Below, one piece after another: positions 26,896 through 36,029 of a stretch of 64,000 nucleotides of DNA. Source of the DNA: Rikenellaceae bacterium (GTDB lineage Bacteria; Bacteroidota; Bacteroidia; Bacteroidales; Rikenellaceae); NCBI GenBank assembly GCA_031256675.1, contig JAIRQC010000027.1, positions 17,386-81,385 on the forward strand. The letters are read 5' to 3'. Under the pieces are notes generated by a model, which saw nothing but the letters and a program-made list of their open reading frames with translations, was not told the DNA's origin and did not search any database. Within the stretch, counting starts at the first letter, position 1, and each line of letters starts with the position of its first letter. The translations under genes were made by a program, and so were the position numbers.

Positions 26896-28301
26896 GCGTT
26901 CAATGCTATTTTTTCTCTGCGCCAGGTAGTTGCGCAGAATATCATTCCCATTGCCCCTGCGGCGACGAAGAGCCAGAACACCGCGTCCCAGCCGCTCGCA
27001 TCGGCCACGGCCCCCATTGCGATCTTGGCCAGCAGTGCGTCGCCGATCAGATAGCCGAACAGCCCGACGAACCCTGCCGCAGTTCCGGCAGCATTCTTCG
27101 GCACGAGATTCAGGGCCTGCACGCCGATCAACGCCACCGGCCCGTAGATGCAAAAGCCTATCTCACAGAGCGACACATAAACTATCATGCGACATGCAGC
27201 CGCCGGATCGCCGCCGAACGTCCCCGTCCACCACTGGGCCAGCGGTTGCGCCTGCCAGTACATCACTATACCGATCAGCACCAGCAACATATAGAGCACG
27301 TTGGCCGGAGCGCACCGCCCCTTGAAGAAGCGCGCCGAGATCCAGCCGCAGACAATCGTCCCCGGCACCCCCGCGTAGTTGTGCAGCGAAAAGGCGAGGC
27401 TGCTCTGCGATTTGTCCATTATCTGCATCTCGTTCAGGTAGGTCGGGGCCCAGTCGCCAACGCCGTAGCGCACAAGGTAGACGAAGGCGTTGGCAAGGGC
27501 GATGATCCACAACATTCTGTTCTTGAAGACGTGATCGACGAAAAGTTTCCTGAACGGTATTTTCTCGCCCGTCTCGTTCCTGCGTCCGGTGGCGTCGTTC
27601 CGCCACTGTTCCACAGGTGGCAGGCCGCACGACCGGGGCGTGTCGCGCAACGCCCACCAGCAGAAGAGGGCAGGCAGCAGGGCTATCGCGCTCGGAAATA
27701 TAAACGCCGCGCGCCACGTCTGCCCCACCCCCCACGAGGCAAACAGCGCAACGCCGACGATGACCAGAAGCCCCAGCGAGCCGCTGCCGATGGTATGCGA
27801 GGTGTTCCAGAGCGACATTTTGAAGCTGCGTTCGTTCTGCGAGAACCAGTGGGCCATCACCCGTCCGCACGGAGGCCACCCCATGCCCGAAATCCACCCC
27901 ACGAGCAGCATGAAGCCGAACATCACCGCCATGTTCGTCCCCATCGAGGCGCTCATCGGCATCAATCCCACGCCGATCATCAACAGCGACGCAAGCACGA
28001 GCCCCAATGTCAGGAACTTGCGTGCGTCGCTGCGGTCCGACACGCTGCCCATGATGAATTTGCTGAAAGCGTAGGCTATCGAGATGGCCGACCCTGCAAC
28101 GCCTACGCCCGCCTTGTCCAGCAGCCCCTCCTCGATCATCCCCGGCGCGGCCAGCGACAGGTTTTTGCGCACCAGATAGTAGGCCGCATAACCGACAAAC
28201 GCGCCGACGAAGACTTTCAGGCGCATCCGCCTGTATGTCGCGTCGATCCTATTTTCCGGCAGCAGCTCTCTGTCCGGAGGCGGTTGTAGAAAGTTTCGCA
28301 T
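26892..28301 (-). CDS. glpT: Glycerol-3-phosphate transporter (GlpT type)
   Basis: A 469-residue organophosphate:phosphate antiporter of the MFS, importing glycerol 3-phosphate in exchange for phosphate across the inner membrane. Landmarks are Y-Y-L-V-R-K-N after the first helix (with the substrate-binding arginine), G-S-V-S-D-R-S in the loop between helices 2 and 3, the family string G-M-G-W-P-P-C-G-R-V-M-A-H-W-F-S, and N-T-S-H-T-I-G-S-G. Twelve membrane helices are predicted. Other members of the OPA family (hexose phosphate, UhpT) are possible, but the genes on both sides concern glycerol 3-phosphate. Its start (28301) lies inside the 3' end of the dehydrogenase gene: the two coding regions overlap by 53 bp in different frames. 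Confidence 0.94.
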   Translation of the reverse strand: MRNFLQPPPDRELLPENRIDATYRRMRLKVFVGAFVGYAAYYLVRKNLSLAAPGMIEEGLLDKAGVGVAGSAISIAYAFSKFIMGSVSDRSDARKFLTLGLVLASLLMIGVGLMPMSASMGTNMAVMFGFMLLVGWISGMGWPPCGRVMAHWFSQNERSFKMSLWNTSHTIGSGSLGLLVIVGVALFASWGVGQTWRAAFIFPSAIALLPALFCWWALRDTPRSCGLPPVEQWRNDATGRRNETGEKIPFRKLFVDHVFKNRMLWIIALANAFVYLVRYGVGDWAPTYLNEMQIMDKSQSSLAFSLHNYAGVPGTIVCGWISARFFKGRCAPANVLYMLLVLIGIVMYWQAQPLAQWWTGTFGGDPAAACRMIVYVSLCEIGFCIYGPVALIGVQALNLVPKNAAGTAAGFVGLFGYLIGDALLAKIAMGAVADASGWDAVFWLFVAAGAMGMIFCATTWRREKIALNA

Positions 28302-30048
28302 GGGCTACTATATTTTGCGCTTCGGTTTGGGCCGTTGCTCCTGCGGGGGTTTGTGCTGCGGTCTCTGCGGTCGTTTGGGCGACAGTCGTGGCAGTCTTGG
28401 CAGCAGGGGCAGTCGCGCCGGTCGGGGTATGGGTTCCGGTTTTCGATGCGACTGCATCGCAAAACGGAACCGCAGTCACATCGGCAATCCCTGCCATATA
28501 ATTACCGGCATAGGCCGTGAAGGTCTCGACCTGCCGCCGCTCCCACTCTTTGTCCCTGCCCAGCTCGGCGGCGATGATCCCTGCCACCTTCGGGGCGGCT
28601 TCGACGGCCGCCGCAGCGTCCATGAACAGCAGCCTCACCCGGCGCGCCAGCACATCCTCCACATCGCGGGCCATCTCCTCGCGCACCGCCCAGACGACCT
28701 CCGCCGCGGTGAACGGGTAATGCTCGTGGATCGGCTGCGCCATCTCCGGCCCCGAGGCGGCCAGGGCGCGGACAAGGGGTTCGTCGCTGCCGTAAACATA
28801 CATGTGGTCGGCCAGATCGGGGGCCGGACGATAGCCGTGGACGCGCAGGTTCCTTGTCCGGCGCTTGCGGGGTTCGAGCAGCCCCAGCGCGATGGCCCTG
28901 TCGACAGCGTCCTCGGCCATACGGCGATAGGAGGTCCACTTGCCGCCGGTAATTGTAATAAGTTTATGCTCCGAAACTATGATCTTGTGGCCGCGCGAGA
29001 GCTCTTTGGTCTGTTTGCCCTCGCTTTTGGGGGCTGCCAGCGGACGCTGCCCTGCGAAGACCGATTCTATATCTTCATACCGCGGCGGAGTCTCGAAGTA
29101 GCGCGCAGCGGTGTTGAGGATAAAGTCGACCTCCTCTTTGAGCGGCAGCGGCTCGAGCTCCGGCGTGGGGCGCGGGATGTCCGTGGTGCCCACCACCACC
29201 TTGTCGCGCCACGGCACGGCAAACAGCACGCGGCCGTCGCTCGTCCTGGGAACCATCATCGCGTAGTCGCCCGGCAGGAATTTCTTGTCGAACACCAGAT
29301 GCACCCCCTGGCTCGGGACGACCATCGGTTTGTGTTCCGGCGCGTCCATACCCATGATGCTGTCCACGAACACGCCGCAGGCATTGACGACGCATTTCGC
29401 TTTCAGTCCGTACTCCCTGCCCGTTTCCAGATCTTTGAACCTCACGCCGTCAACCCTGCCGTCGCTGCCGTGGGTGATGGCCGTGACCTGTGCCCTGTTG
29501 AGCGCCGCGCCGCCATGTTCGACGCAGGTCTGCGCCAGATTGACCGCCATGCGGGCGTCGTCGAACTGCCCGTCGTGATATACGACGCCGCCCTTCAACC
29601 CCCTGCGTGCAATATGTGGCAAATAATCCATTACTTTTTTCGCCGAAATAAAACGACTGCGGCCATATCCGAAACCAAACGAAAGCAGGTCATAAAATGT
29701 CAGCCCGCAGAGATAGAGAATGTTGTCCCACCAGCTGTAGTTCGAGATGACGAACGACTGATCCTTGACCAGATGCGGCGCGTTGCGTTTCATGCGTCCC
29801 CGCTCGCGCAGGGCTTCGAGCACCAGCATCACATCGCCATGTTGCAGGTATCTCACACCGCCGTGTACGAGTTTCGTGCTCTTGCTCGACGTCCCTTTGG
29901 CAAAGTCGGCTACTTCGAGAATGGCGACCCTGTAACCTCGCGCCGCAGCGTCCACCGCCACGCCCAATCCTGTCGCGCCGCCTCCGACGACCACGCAATC
30001 CCACTGTTTCTCACGAGCCAGACGCTCCAGTATTTCAATTCTGTTCAC
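28249..30048 (-). CDS. glpD: FAD-dependent glycerol-3-phosphate dehydrogenase
   Basis: Oxidises glycerol 3-phosphate to dihydroxyacetone phosphate and passes electrons to quinone at the inner membrane. A GTG at 30048 gives 599 residues starting V-N-R-I-E-I-L-E-R-L, the normal place for this family; a TTG 42 bases upstream is less likely. The FAD-binding loop is G-G-G-A-T-G at 22-27, followed by G-T-S-S-K-S-T-K-L-V-H-G-G-V-R-Y-L. I-T-G-G-K-W-T-S-Y-R and a C-terminal DAO_C domain follow. The last about 60 residues are an abnormal A/T/Q/P-rich tail of 8-residue repeats that overlaps the start of glpT. It is the first gene of the operon, divergent from the DeoR-type regulator. Confidence 0.95.
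   Translation of the reverse strand: MNRIEILERLAREKQWDCVVVGGGATGLGVAVDAAARGYRVAILEVADFAKGTSSKSTKLVHGGVRYLQHGDVMLVLEALRERGRMKRNAPHLVKDQSFVISNYSWWDNILYLCGLTFYDLLSFGFGYGRSRFISAKKVMDYLPHIARRGLKGGVVYHDGQFDDARMAVNLAQTCVEHGGAALNRAQVTAITHGSDGRVDGVRFKDLETGREYGLKAKCVVNACGVFVDSIMGMDAPEHKPMVVPSQGVHLVFDKKFLPGDYAMMVPRTSDGRVLFAVPWRDKVVVGTTDIPRPTPELEPLPLKEEVDFILNTAARYFETPPRYEDIESVFAGQRPLAAPKSEGKQTKELSRGHKIIVSEHKLITITGGKWTSYRRMAEDAVDRAIALGLLEPRKRRTRNLRVHGYRPAPDLADHMYVYGSDEPLVRALAASGPEMAQPIHEHYPFTAAEVVWAVREEMARDVEDVLARRVRLLFMDAAAAVEAAPKVAGIIAAELGRDKEWERRQVETFTAYAGNYMAGIADVTAVPFCDAVASKTGTHTPTGATAPAAKTATTVAQTTAETAAQTPAGATAQTEAQNIVAHAKLSTTASGQRAAAGK
28325..28444. repeat. 24-bp tandem repeats in the glpD 3' end
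   Basis: Five degenerate 24-bp units (starting 28325, 28349, 28373, 28397 and 28421) encode 8-residue repeats such as T-A-E-T-A-A-Q-T and P-A-G-A-T-A-Q-T in the tail of the dehydrogenase. The first three begin GTTTG on the plus strand. Confidence 0.75.
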
Positions 30049-30298
30049 AGAAAAAGAAAGTATTAATAACTTTTTGTGGCTCAAAAGCAAAACAAAAGTA
30101 AGTAATTACTTTCTATTATGCAACTTTTATCCGAACATTTTTTCCTGTTTTTTCAATATTCAATATGTTTTCATGGCACGCAGCGACATAAAAAACATAA
30201 AAATCCGATCCGGTGCAAAAGTAGAAATAATTTTTATCTATCTTTGTTAAGCAATCATTAAGAATTTGTCCGAACAGAACGTAATATAATTATAAGGT
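30049..30298. promoter_or_regulatory. Divergent glp promoter region
   Basis: On the minus strand the -7 box TACTTTTG (complement of 30093-30100) lies 45 bases before the GTG of the dehydrogenase gene; a second copy is at 30216-30223. On the plus strand TATCTTTG (30239-30246) precedes the regulator gene by about 50 bases. The octamer TCCGAACA occurs twice (30130-30137 and 30269-30276), once as CCGAACAT, which contains the E. coli GlpR half-site CGAACAT; these are candidate operators for the divergently encoded DeoR-family protein. The region is AT-rich. Confidence 0.55.
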
Positions 30299-31078
30299 AT
30301 GGATTCCGAAAAACGATCTATCGTCCGGCGGCACAACTATATTCTCGAAGCCCTGCAAAAGCGGGGCGAATTGAAGATCGCCGAGTTGAGCGACGAGTTG
30401 GGCGTGTCGTCAGTCACGCTGCGCAAGGACGTCAAGATGCTAGAAGACAAGCGTTTGCTGTTTCACACCCACGGCAATATCCATCCCATCGACCAGTACA
30501 TGGCGCGGGATGTGAGCGTCAACGAAAAGGAATACATAGCCACCGACGAGAAGATGCGCATCGCGCAGCGGGCCGCCACGCTCATCGACGACAACGACGC
30601 GATCATCATCGCCTCGGGCACGACGGTGCTGTTTCTCGCGCGCCTCGTCGAGGCGCGCGGCTCGCTGACCGTGCTCACCTCGGCGCTCAACGTCGGGGTG
30701 GCCCTGTGTTCCAAACCCGACGTGGAGATCATCCACCTGGGGGGCGCGGTGCGCAAAACGTCGACCTCCGTCAGCGGCCCCTTCGCCCAGCAGATGCTGT
30801 CGCAGTTCTCGTGCAGCAAACTGTTCCTCGGCGTAGACGGCATCGACCTCGAGTATGGCTGCACGACCAGCAGCATGATGGAGGCCAACGTCAACCAGTG
30901 CATGATTTCGGCCGCACGGCGCACCATCGTGCTGGCCGACTCGTCCAAGTTCGGCAAGCGCGGCTTTGGGCGCATCTGCTCGTTCGAGCGTGTGCATCAG
31001 ATTATTACCGACGACAAGGTGAGCGACTCGATGGTCGGGACGCTCGAAGACATGGGGGTGGAGGTGACCGTCGTCTAA
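30299..31078 (+). CDS. DeoR/GlpR-family transcriptional regulator
   Basis: A 259-residue repressor-type protein. Residues about 8-60 form the DeoR winged helix-turn-helix (I-A-E-L-S-D-E-L-G-V-S-S-V-T-L-R-K-D is the recognition segment). Residues about 80-240 form the sugar-phosphate-sensing DeoRC domain with G-T-T-V-L-F-L-A-R and F-L-G-V-D-G-I. Family members bind phosphorylated metabolites; GlpR responds to glycerol 3-phosphate. It is encoded divergently from the glycerol-3-phosphate dehydrogenase gene, sharing a 250-bp promoter region, and is therefore the likely local regulator of the whole operon. Binding to this ligand is inferred from position only. Confidence 0.9.
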   Translation: MDSEKRSIVRRHNYILEALQKRGELKIAELSDELGVSSVTLRKDVKMLEDKRLLFHTHGNIHPIDQYMARDVSVNEKEYIATDEKMRIAQRAATLIDDNDAIIIASGTTVLFLARLVEARGSLTVLTSALNVGVALCSKPDVEIIHLGGAVRKTSTSVSGPFAQQMLSQFSCSKLFLGVDGIDLEYGCTTSSMMEANVNQCMISAARRTIVLADSSKFGKRGFGRICSFERVHQIITDDKVSDSMVGTLEDMGVEVTVV

Positions 31079-31149
31079 GCGTTTTCATCGTCGCCGGAAC
31101 AACAATTCATCATCGCAGGGGCGACAATTCATCGTTACCCTGTCGTTGC

Positions 31150-31191
31150 CGGCTCGCCCCCTTTACGAATATCCGTAAAGGGGGCGAGCCG
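31150..31191. terminator. Perfect 17-bp hairpin after the regulator gene
   Basis: CGGCTCGCCCCCTTTAC (31150-31166) and its exact complement (31175-31191) enclose an 8-base loop, 71 bases after the regulator stop. There is no T-run, but a second hairpin follows at once and ends in TTTT, so the two together probably end transcription. Confidence 0.65.
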
Positions 31192-31240
31192 AAACAGAGG
31201 GCGCCGTCCGGATGTGCTCACGGGCAACGCCCTCTGTTTT
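31192..31240. terminator. Second hairpin, ends in TTTT, shared by convergent genes
   Basis: AAACAGAGGGCG (31192-31203) pairs with CGCCCTCTGTTT (31228-31239) around a 24-base loop and runs into a T-tract on the plus strand. The TAA stop of the minus-strand glycosyltransferase in its extended reading (31239-31241) lies at its right foot, so it can serve both convergent genes. Confidence 0.7.
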
Positions 31241-32237
31241 AATACATTCTGCCGATAACCCTGAAAAAATTTCTGCGAACGTCAAAGCTGCCGCGCGAAA
31301 GGAACGGGACAGGGAAAAGCGGCAGTGTGGCGGCGGCCCATACAAGATTGAGCCAGTCGTGCCCGCGCCAGAAGATCGCCATGCTCCGGAAAACGTCGCG
31401 CCCCATGCGAAAGCGGAAGAAGAAACGTATAAGCTGCGAAGTCCACTATGCCCGCGTGCGGGCGACAAAGCGGGGATTTAGGCGGTTGTGCGCCTGTCGG
31501 CGGTCAAGATAGAAATAAACAATATCGCGCACTCCGCAAAAAAACCGGAAAGTCCTCCTCTTGTCCGCGCCGTTGCTAACAGAGCCGACGATAACGCGAT
31601 ATACGGCAGTTTCACGGTCGATAAAGTGAAATTTGGCGTGGTCGATCATCCACAGCCACGCGGGATAGTCGTGCGTCACCCATTCGGGGTGACTCCCGGG
31701 ATCGATCTGCGCAATATACCTCTCGAAAAGGTCTCGCCGGAAACACGCCGTCTGATTTGAAACGGTGTTCTCTCTTATCAGCTGCTCGAAGCCACCTGTC
31801 ACCGCCTTGCCTAAATATCCACGATACTGCCCGCTCGCCTGACAGTACACTGCCGCTTTGGTGAAAACCATCCCGTAATCGGGATGTTCCTCCAGAAAAT
31901 CGACCTGCTGCTGCAATTTCGACGGGTCGTTCCAATAATCGTCGCCTTCGCAAATGGCTATATATTTGCCCCTCACAAGCGGGAAAACATAGTGGTACTG
32001 CAACGCGAGGCCGAGTGTCCTGTATTGATTTTCACTCTGGTACACAGCCCGGACAATCTCCGGATAGCGGGCGGCATACTCGCGCACCATGTCGGTAGTC
32101 CCGTCCGTCGAAGCGTCGTCGTGAAGGATCACCTCAAATGCAAAGTCGCACTGCTGGGCCAGAAAGCCGTCCAGCGCCCGGCGCAGATATTCTGCCTGAT
32201 TATATGTTATGCAACAGATACTTACAAGAGGTTCCAT
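31239..32237 (-). pseudogene. GT2 glycosyltransferase interrupted by an in-frame amber codon
   Basis: The reading frame opens with V-S-I-C-C-I-T-Y-N-Q-A and has D-D-A-S-T-D-G-T and E-G-D-D-Y-W (DxD-type nucleotide-sugar site), a family 2 glycosyltransferase A-fold. It meets a TAG at 31446-31448 after 263 residues. The same frame continues cleanly for 68 codons with protein-like sequence (W-T-S-Q-L-I-R-F-F-F-R-F-R-M-G-R then later F-F-R-V-I-G-R-M-Y) to a TAA at 31239-31241. The intact ancestor was thus about 332 residues and a Tyr or Gln codon probably mutated. The 263-residue part keeps the catalytic domain and may still function. It begins 7 bases after the secA stop, an odd partner for secA. 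Confidence 0.75.
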
Positions 32238-32243
32238 ACTTCG

Positions 32244-35200
32244 TTACACCGCGCCGTGACAGTTCTTGAACTTTTTGCCGGAGCCGCAGGGGCATGGGTC
32301 GTTGCGCCCCACCTTTTTCTCGACATGGACGGGGGCGGGGCGACCCTTGTCGGCTTGTCCGGCGTTGCGGGCGGCCTCCATGCGCGAGGTCTGCAAACGG
32401 TTGACGTCCACCTTCGGCCTGTTCGGTGCAGCCTGACGTTGAGACTGTTGCGCCATCTCCTCCTCCGAGCCGCGCACCGGCAGATAGCCCTTGTCGAGCA
32501 CCTGCAACACCTCGCGATTGACCTTGTCCAGCATCTTGCGGAAGAGCTCGAACGACTCGAACTTGTAGATCAGCAGCGGGTCTTTCTGCTCGTATGATGC
32601 GTTCTGGACGCTCTGGCGCAGGTCGTCCATCTCGCGCAGATGTTCGCGCCAGTTGTCGTCTATCGCCGTGAGCATCACTATCTTGCTGAACGTGCGGTAA
32701 ATCTCGGCCCCGTCGCTGTCATAGCACTTTTTCAGATCGCACGAGACGTTGTAGGCCAGCCGTCCGTCGGTGATCGGGATCAGAATGTTCTCATACTGAC
32801 CGCCCTGGCCCTCGTAGACGTTGCGGATCACAGGGCGGGCTGTGTTAGCGACGGCTGTAGCGCGGCGGGCGCAGGTCTGACGGATGTCGTCGGCGATGCG
32901 GTTCACCAGCTCGGAGCGGTCGCCCTTTTTGTAGAGCGTTTCATCGACGCCGCTCTGGACGGCAACCTGCCTTATCAGCTCGAAATCAAACTCTTCAAGC
33001 GAATCGTCGCCGTACTGTTCGACAAAACTTTCGGCAAAGTCGTAGACGATGTTGTTCAGGTCGATCTCTACGCGCTCGCCGTATAGCGCATGGCGGCGGC
33101 GAGTGTAGATCACCTCGCGTTGCGAGTTCATAACATCATCATATTCAAGCAGTCGCTTGCGGACGCCGAAGTTGTTCTCCTCCACTTTTTTCTGCGCCCG
33201 TTCGATAGCGCGCGACATCATCCCTGCCTGGATCACCTCGCCCTCTTTGAGGCCCATGCGGTCCATCAACCCGGCTATGCGCTCCGAGCCGAACAGTCGC
33301 ATCAGGTCATCTTCCAGTGATACAAAGAATTGCGAACTTCCCGGATCGCCCTGGCGACCGGCGCGGCCCCGCAACTGACGGTCGACGCGGCGCGACTCGT
33401 GACGCTCGGTGCCGATGATGGCAAGTCCGCCCGCCGCCTTAACCTCCGGCGAGAGCTTGATGTCGGTACCGCGGCCCGCCATGTTGGTCGCGATCGTAAC
33501 CTGCCCGCTGCGTCCTGCCTCGGCGACAATCATGGCCTCCATCTGGTGTTGCTTGGCATTGAGGACGTTATGCTTAATGCCGCGCAGTTTCAACATTCGG
33601 CTCAGCAGCTCCGAGATCTCGACCGACGTGGTGCCGACGAGCACCGGACGGCCTGCCTCGACCAGCTTGACAATTTCGTCGATGACGGCGTTGTATTTTT
33701 CGCGTTTAGTCTTGTAAATCAGGTCGTCGCGGTCGTCGCGGATCACCGGACGGTTGGTCGGGATCACCACCACGTCGAGTTTGTAGATGCTCCAGAACTC
33801 GCTCGCCTCGGTCTCGGCCGTACCGGTCATGCCGCCCAGTTTGTGGTACATTCGGAAGTAATTTTGCAACGTGATGGTCGCAAATGTCTGAGTGGCAGCC
33901 TCTACCTTGACGCGTTCCTTAGCCTCGATGGCCTGATGAAGGCCGTCGGAATAGCGGCGGCCGTCGAGAATACGGCCCGTCTGCTCGTCGACGATCTTCA
34001 CCTTGTTGTCCATGACGACGTACTCCACGTCGCGCTCGAACATGCCGTATGCTTTAAGCAGCTGGTTTACAGTGTGTACGCGTTCCGATTTGAGGGCGTA
34101 ATCGTTGATCAGTGCATCCTTGCGCGCCACCTTCTCCTCGATCGGGCTGCCGTCCCGCTCAATCTCGGCCACCATCGCCCCCACGTCGGGCAGCACGAAG
34201 AAGCCCTCCTCGCCAACGCCATGCGAGAGTATTTCGTGGCCGCGCTCGGAAAGCTCCACCGAGTTAAGTTTCTCATCTATAATAAAATACAGCGCATTAT
34301 TTCCATACGGTTTTGTGCCTTGTTTGGCTTCGTCCTCCGTCAGGTCGTTGATCAGTTCGGGCATCCGGCGGCTGTTATCCGCCATGTAGGTGTTTTCTAT
34401 TTTGAGCATCAGCGCCTTAACGCCTGTCTCGCTGAGATATTTGATCAGCGGTTTGTACTTCGGCAACCCCTTGTGGGCGCGGTAGAGCAACCTGCCGCCC
34501 TCGTCGTTCCTGCCGTCGGCGATGAGTTTGCGGGCGTCGGCAAGCATCTGGGTTACAAGATTTTGCTGCATCTTGTAGAGCTGTTCTACCGAACCGCGGT
34601 ACTGCTCGAACATCTGGTCGTCGCCCTTGGGGACGGGGCCGGAGATGATGAGCGGCGTGCGGGCGTCGTCGATCAGCACCGAGTCGACCTCGTCGACGAT
34701 GGCAAAGTGGTGTTTGCGCTGCACGAGGTCTTCGCGGGCGATGGCCATGTTGTCGCGCAGGTAGTCAAAGCCGTATTCGTTGTTCGTACCGAACGTAATG
34801 TCAGCAAGATAGGCCTTGCGACGTGCGTCCGAATTGGGTTGATGCCGGTCGATGCAGTCGACCGACAGGCCGTGGAACTGGTACATCGGCCCCATCCACT
34901 CCGAGTCGCGCCTGGCGAGGTAATCGTTGACCGTAACGATGTGTACGCCCTTGCTTGCCAGCGCGTTAAGGAACACCGGCAGCGTCGCAACGAGGGTCTT
35001 GCCCTCGCCGGTGGCCATCTCGGCGATCTTGCCCTTGTGCAGCACCACGCCGCCAAACAGCTGGCAGTCATAGTGTATCATGTCCCACGTGATCTCGTTG
35101 CCCCCGGCCATCCAGCGGTTTTTGTAGATCGCCTGCGAGCCCTCGATGGTCACAAAGTCGACCGTAGCGGCCAGATTGCGGTCGAAATCGTTGGCCGTCA

Positions 35201-35591
35201 CCTCAACGGTTTCGTTCTGCGCAAAGCGGCGGGCGGTCTCCTTCATGATGGAGAAAGCCTCCGGAAGTATCTCATCCAGAACCTCTTCGATTTTTTCGTC
35301 GATGCCCTTTGCAAGTTTGTCTATCTCGCCCGAGATCGACTCTTTCTCTTCGAGCGGGAGGTCGCGCTCCAGCTCGGCCTTCAACTCGACGATACGCGCC
35401 TCGTCCGGAGCGATGAAATCGGCAATCTTCTGTCGCAAAGCCGCGCTGCGAGCGCGCAGTCCGTCGTTCGACAGCTCCTCAATCGAGGGATATACCGCCT
35501 TGATCCTCTCCACATAAGGCTCGATCTCCTTGCGGTCCTTATCGCTTTTGGTGCCGAAAAACAATTTCAGCAAACCCGATACAATATCCAT
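32244..35591 (-). CDS. secA: Preprotein translocase ATPase SecA
   Basis: The 1115-residue motor that drives unfolded preproteins through SecYEG. Visible are the nucleotide-binding P-loop G-E-G-K-T in [32 protein letters not shown] (Walker B), the second helicase domain with G-R-G-T-D-I-K-L and [11 protein letters not shown], and a C-terminal zinc-binding tail with [13 protein letters not shown]. The length is normal for Bacteroidota, whose SecA carries extra insertions compared with E. coli (901 residues). Upstream is the divergent small gene at 35667; downstream a glycosyltransferase frame begins 7 bases after the stop. Confidence 0.98.
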   Translation of the reverse strand: MDIVSGLLKLFFGTKSDKDRKEIEPYVERIKAVYPSIEELSNDGLRARSAALRQKIADFIAPDEARIVELKAELERDLPLEEKESISGEIDKLAKGIDEKIEEVLDEILPEAFSIMKETARRFAQNETVEVTANDFDRNLAATVDFVTIEGSQAIYKNRWMAGGNEITWDMIHYDCQLFGGVVLHKGKIAEMATGEGKTLVATLPVFLNALASKGVHIVTVNDYLARRDSEWMGPMYQFHGLSVDCIDRHQPNSDARRKAYLADITFGTNNEYGFDYLRDNMAIAREDLVQRKHHFAIVDEVDSVLIDDARTPLIISGPVPKGDDQMFEQYRGSVEQLYKMQQNLVTQMLADARKLIADGRNDEGGRLLYRAHKGLPKYKPLIKYLSETGVKALMLKIENTYMADNSRRMPELINDLTEDEAKQGTKPYGNNALYFIIDEKLNSVELSERGHEILSHGVGEEGFFVLPDVGAMVAEIERDGSPIEEKVARKDALINDYALKSERVHTVNQLLKAYGMFERDVEYVVMDNKVKIVDEQTGRILDGRRYSDGLHQAIEAKERVKVEAATQTFATITLQNYFRMYHKLGGMTGTAETEASEFWSIYKLDVVVIPTNRPVIRDDRDDLIYKTKREKYNAVIDEIVKLVEAGRPVLVGTTSVEISELLSRMLKLRGIKHNVLNAKQHQMEAMIVAEAGRSGQVTIATNMAGRGTDIKLSPEVKAAGGLAIIGTERHESRRVDRQLRGRAGRQGDPGSSQFFVSLEDDLMRLFGSERIAGLMDRMGLKEGEVIQAGMMSRAIERAQKKVEENNFGVRKRLLEYDDVMNSQREVIYTRRRHALYGERVEIDLNNIVYDFAESFVEQYGDDSLEEFDFELIRQVAVQSGVDETLYKKGDRSELVNRIADDIRQTCARRATAVANTARPVIRNVYEGQGGQYENILIPITDGRLAYNVSCDLKKCYDSDGAEIYRTFSKIVMLTAIDDNWREHLREMDDLRQSVQNASYEQKDPLLIYKFESFELFRKMLDKVNREVLQVLDKGYLPVRGSEEEMAQQSQRQAAPNRPKVDVNRLQTSRMEAARNAGQADKGRPAPVHVEKKVGRNDPCPCGSGKKFKNCHGAV

Positions 35592-35651
35592 AACATGAGT
35601 TTTTAACCCGCGAATTTACCAATAATCTTTTACATTATCATAATTATATGG

Positions 35652-35659
35652 TATCTTTG
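35652..35659 (+). promoter_or_regulatory. -7 box immediately before the 120-residue protein gene
   Basis: TATCTTTG ends 7 bases before ATG 35667. With usual Bacteroidota spacing, transcription would start at or within 3 bases of the A of the start codon, giving a leaderless or nearly leaderless mRNA. The sequence upstream is AT-rich without a clear -33 element. Confidence 0.55.
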
Positions 35660-35666
35660 TGTCACA

Positions 35667-36029
35667 ATGGGGGCCCTCGGCATATTTCGCGTCGTTGTCG
35701 GCAGTGATTTCGAACACTGGTCGCGCTTCGATCTGTTCCTGACCGTGGTCGGCTATGACGCCCGGGGCCAGCGGATTTGCTATTGCAGCTGCCGCGAGCG
35801 TCGGGCCGACGGAACTATCGCCGTCGAGAGCCAGCCGTGCTGTTACATAGAGATTTACGCATACGTAATAGCCAACGCTTTCCCCCCGTCCGAACTCATC
35901 AGGGACGCCCCGCCATTCACGACCGAACTGAGCGTCTGGCGCGACGGCATGTTGCTGTCGACCGCCCAATACGAGACCAATCAGTGGGGAGGGCTTACCG
36001 TCAATCAATTACGGGTTCCGAACGATTAA
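35667..36029 (+). CDS. Hypothetical protein, 120 residues
   Basis: I do not recognise this protein. It starts M-G-A-L-G-I-F-R-V-V-V-G-S-D and has regular hydrophobic/polar alternation suggesting a beta-rich fold. There is a C-Y-C-S-C segment near residue 38 and another C-C pair near 59, and no signal peptide. A good -7 box (TATCTTTG) directly before the ATG supports real expression. The frame overlaps the 3' end of rsmA by 29 bases in convergent orientation. An antisense frame (35616-36008) is also open but lacks these supports. Confidence 0.6.
   Translation: MGALGIFRVVVGSDFEHWSRFDLFLTVVGYDARGQRICYCSCRERRADGTIAVESQPCCYIEIYAYVIANAFPPSELIRDAPPFTTELSVWRDGMLLSTAQYETNQWGGLTVNQLRVPND

Noticed and set aside
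28300-30066. 588-residue plus-strand ORF opposite the glycerol-3-phosphate dehydrogenase gene
   Set aside because: It is the antisense shadow of a GC-rich gene; the minus strand has every motif of the enzyme.
33330-35606. 758-residue plus-strand ORF
   Set aside because: Lies entirely opposite secA and has no domain signature of its own.
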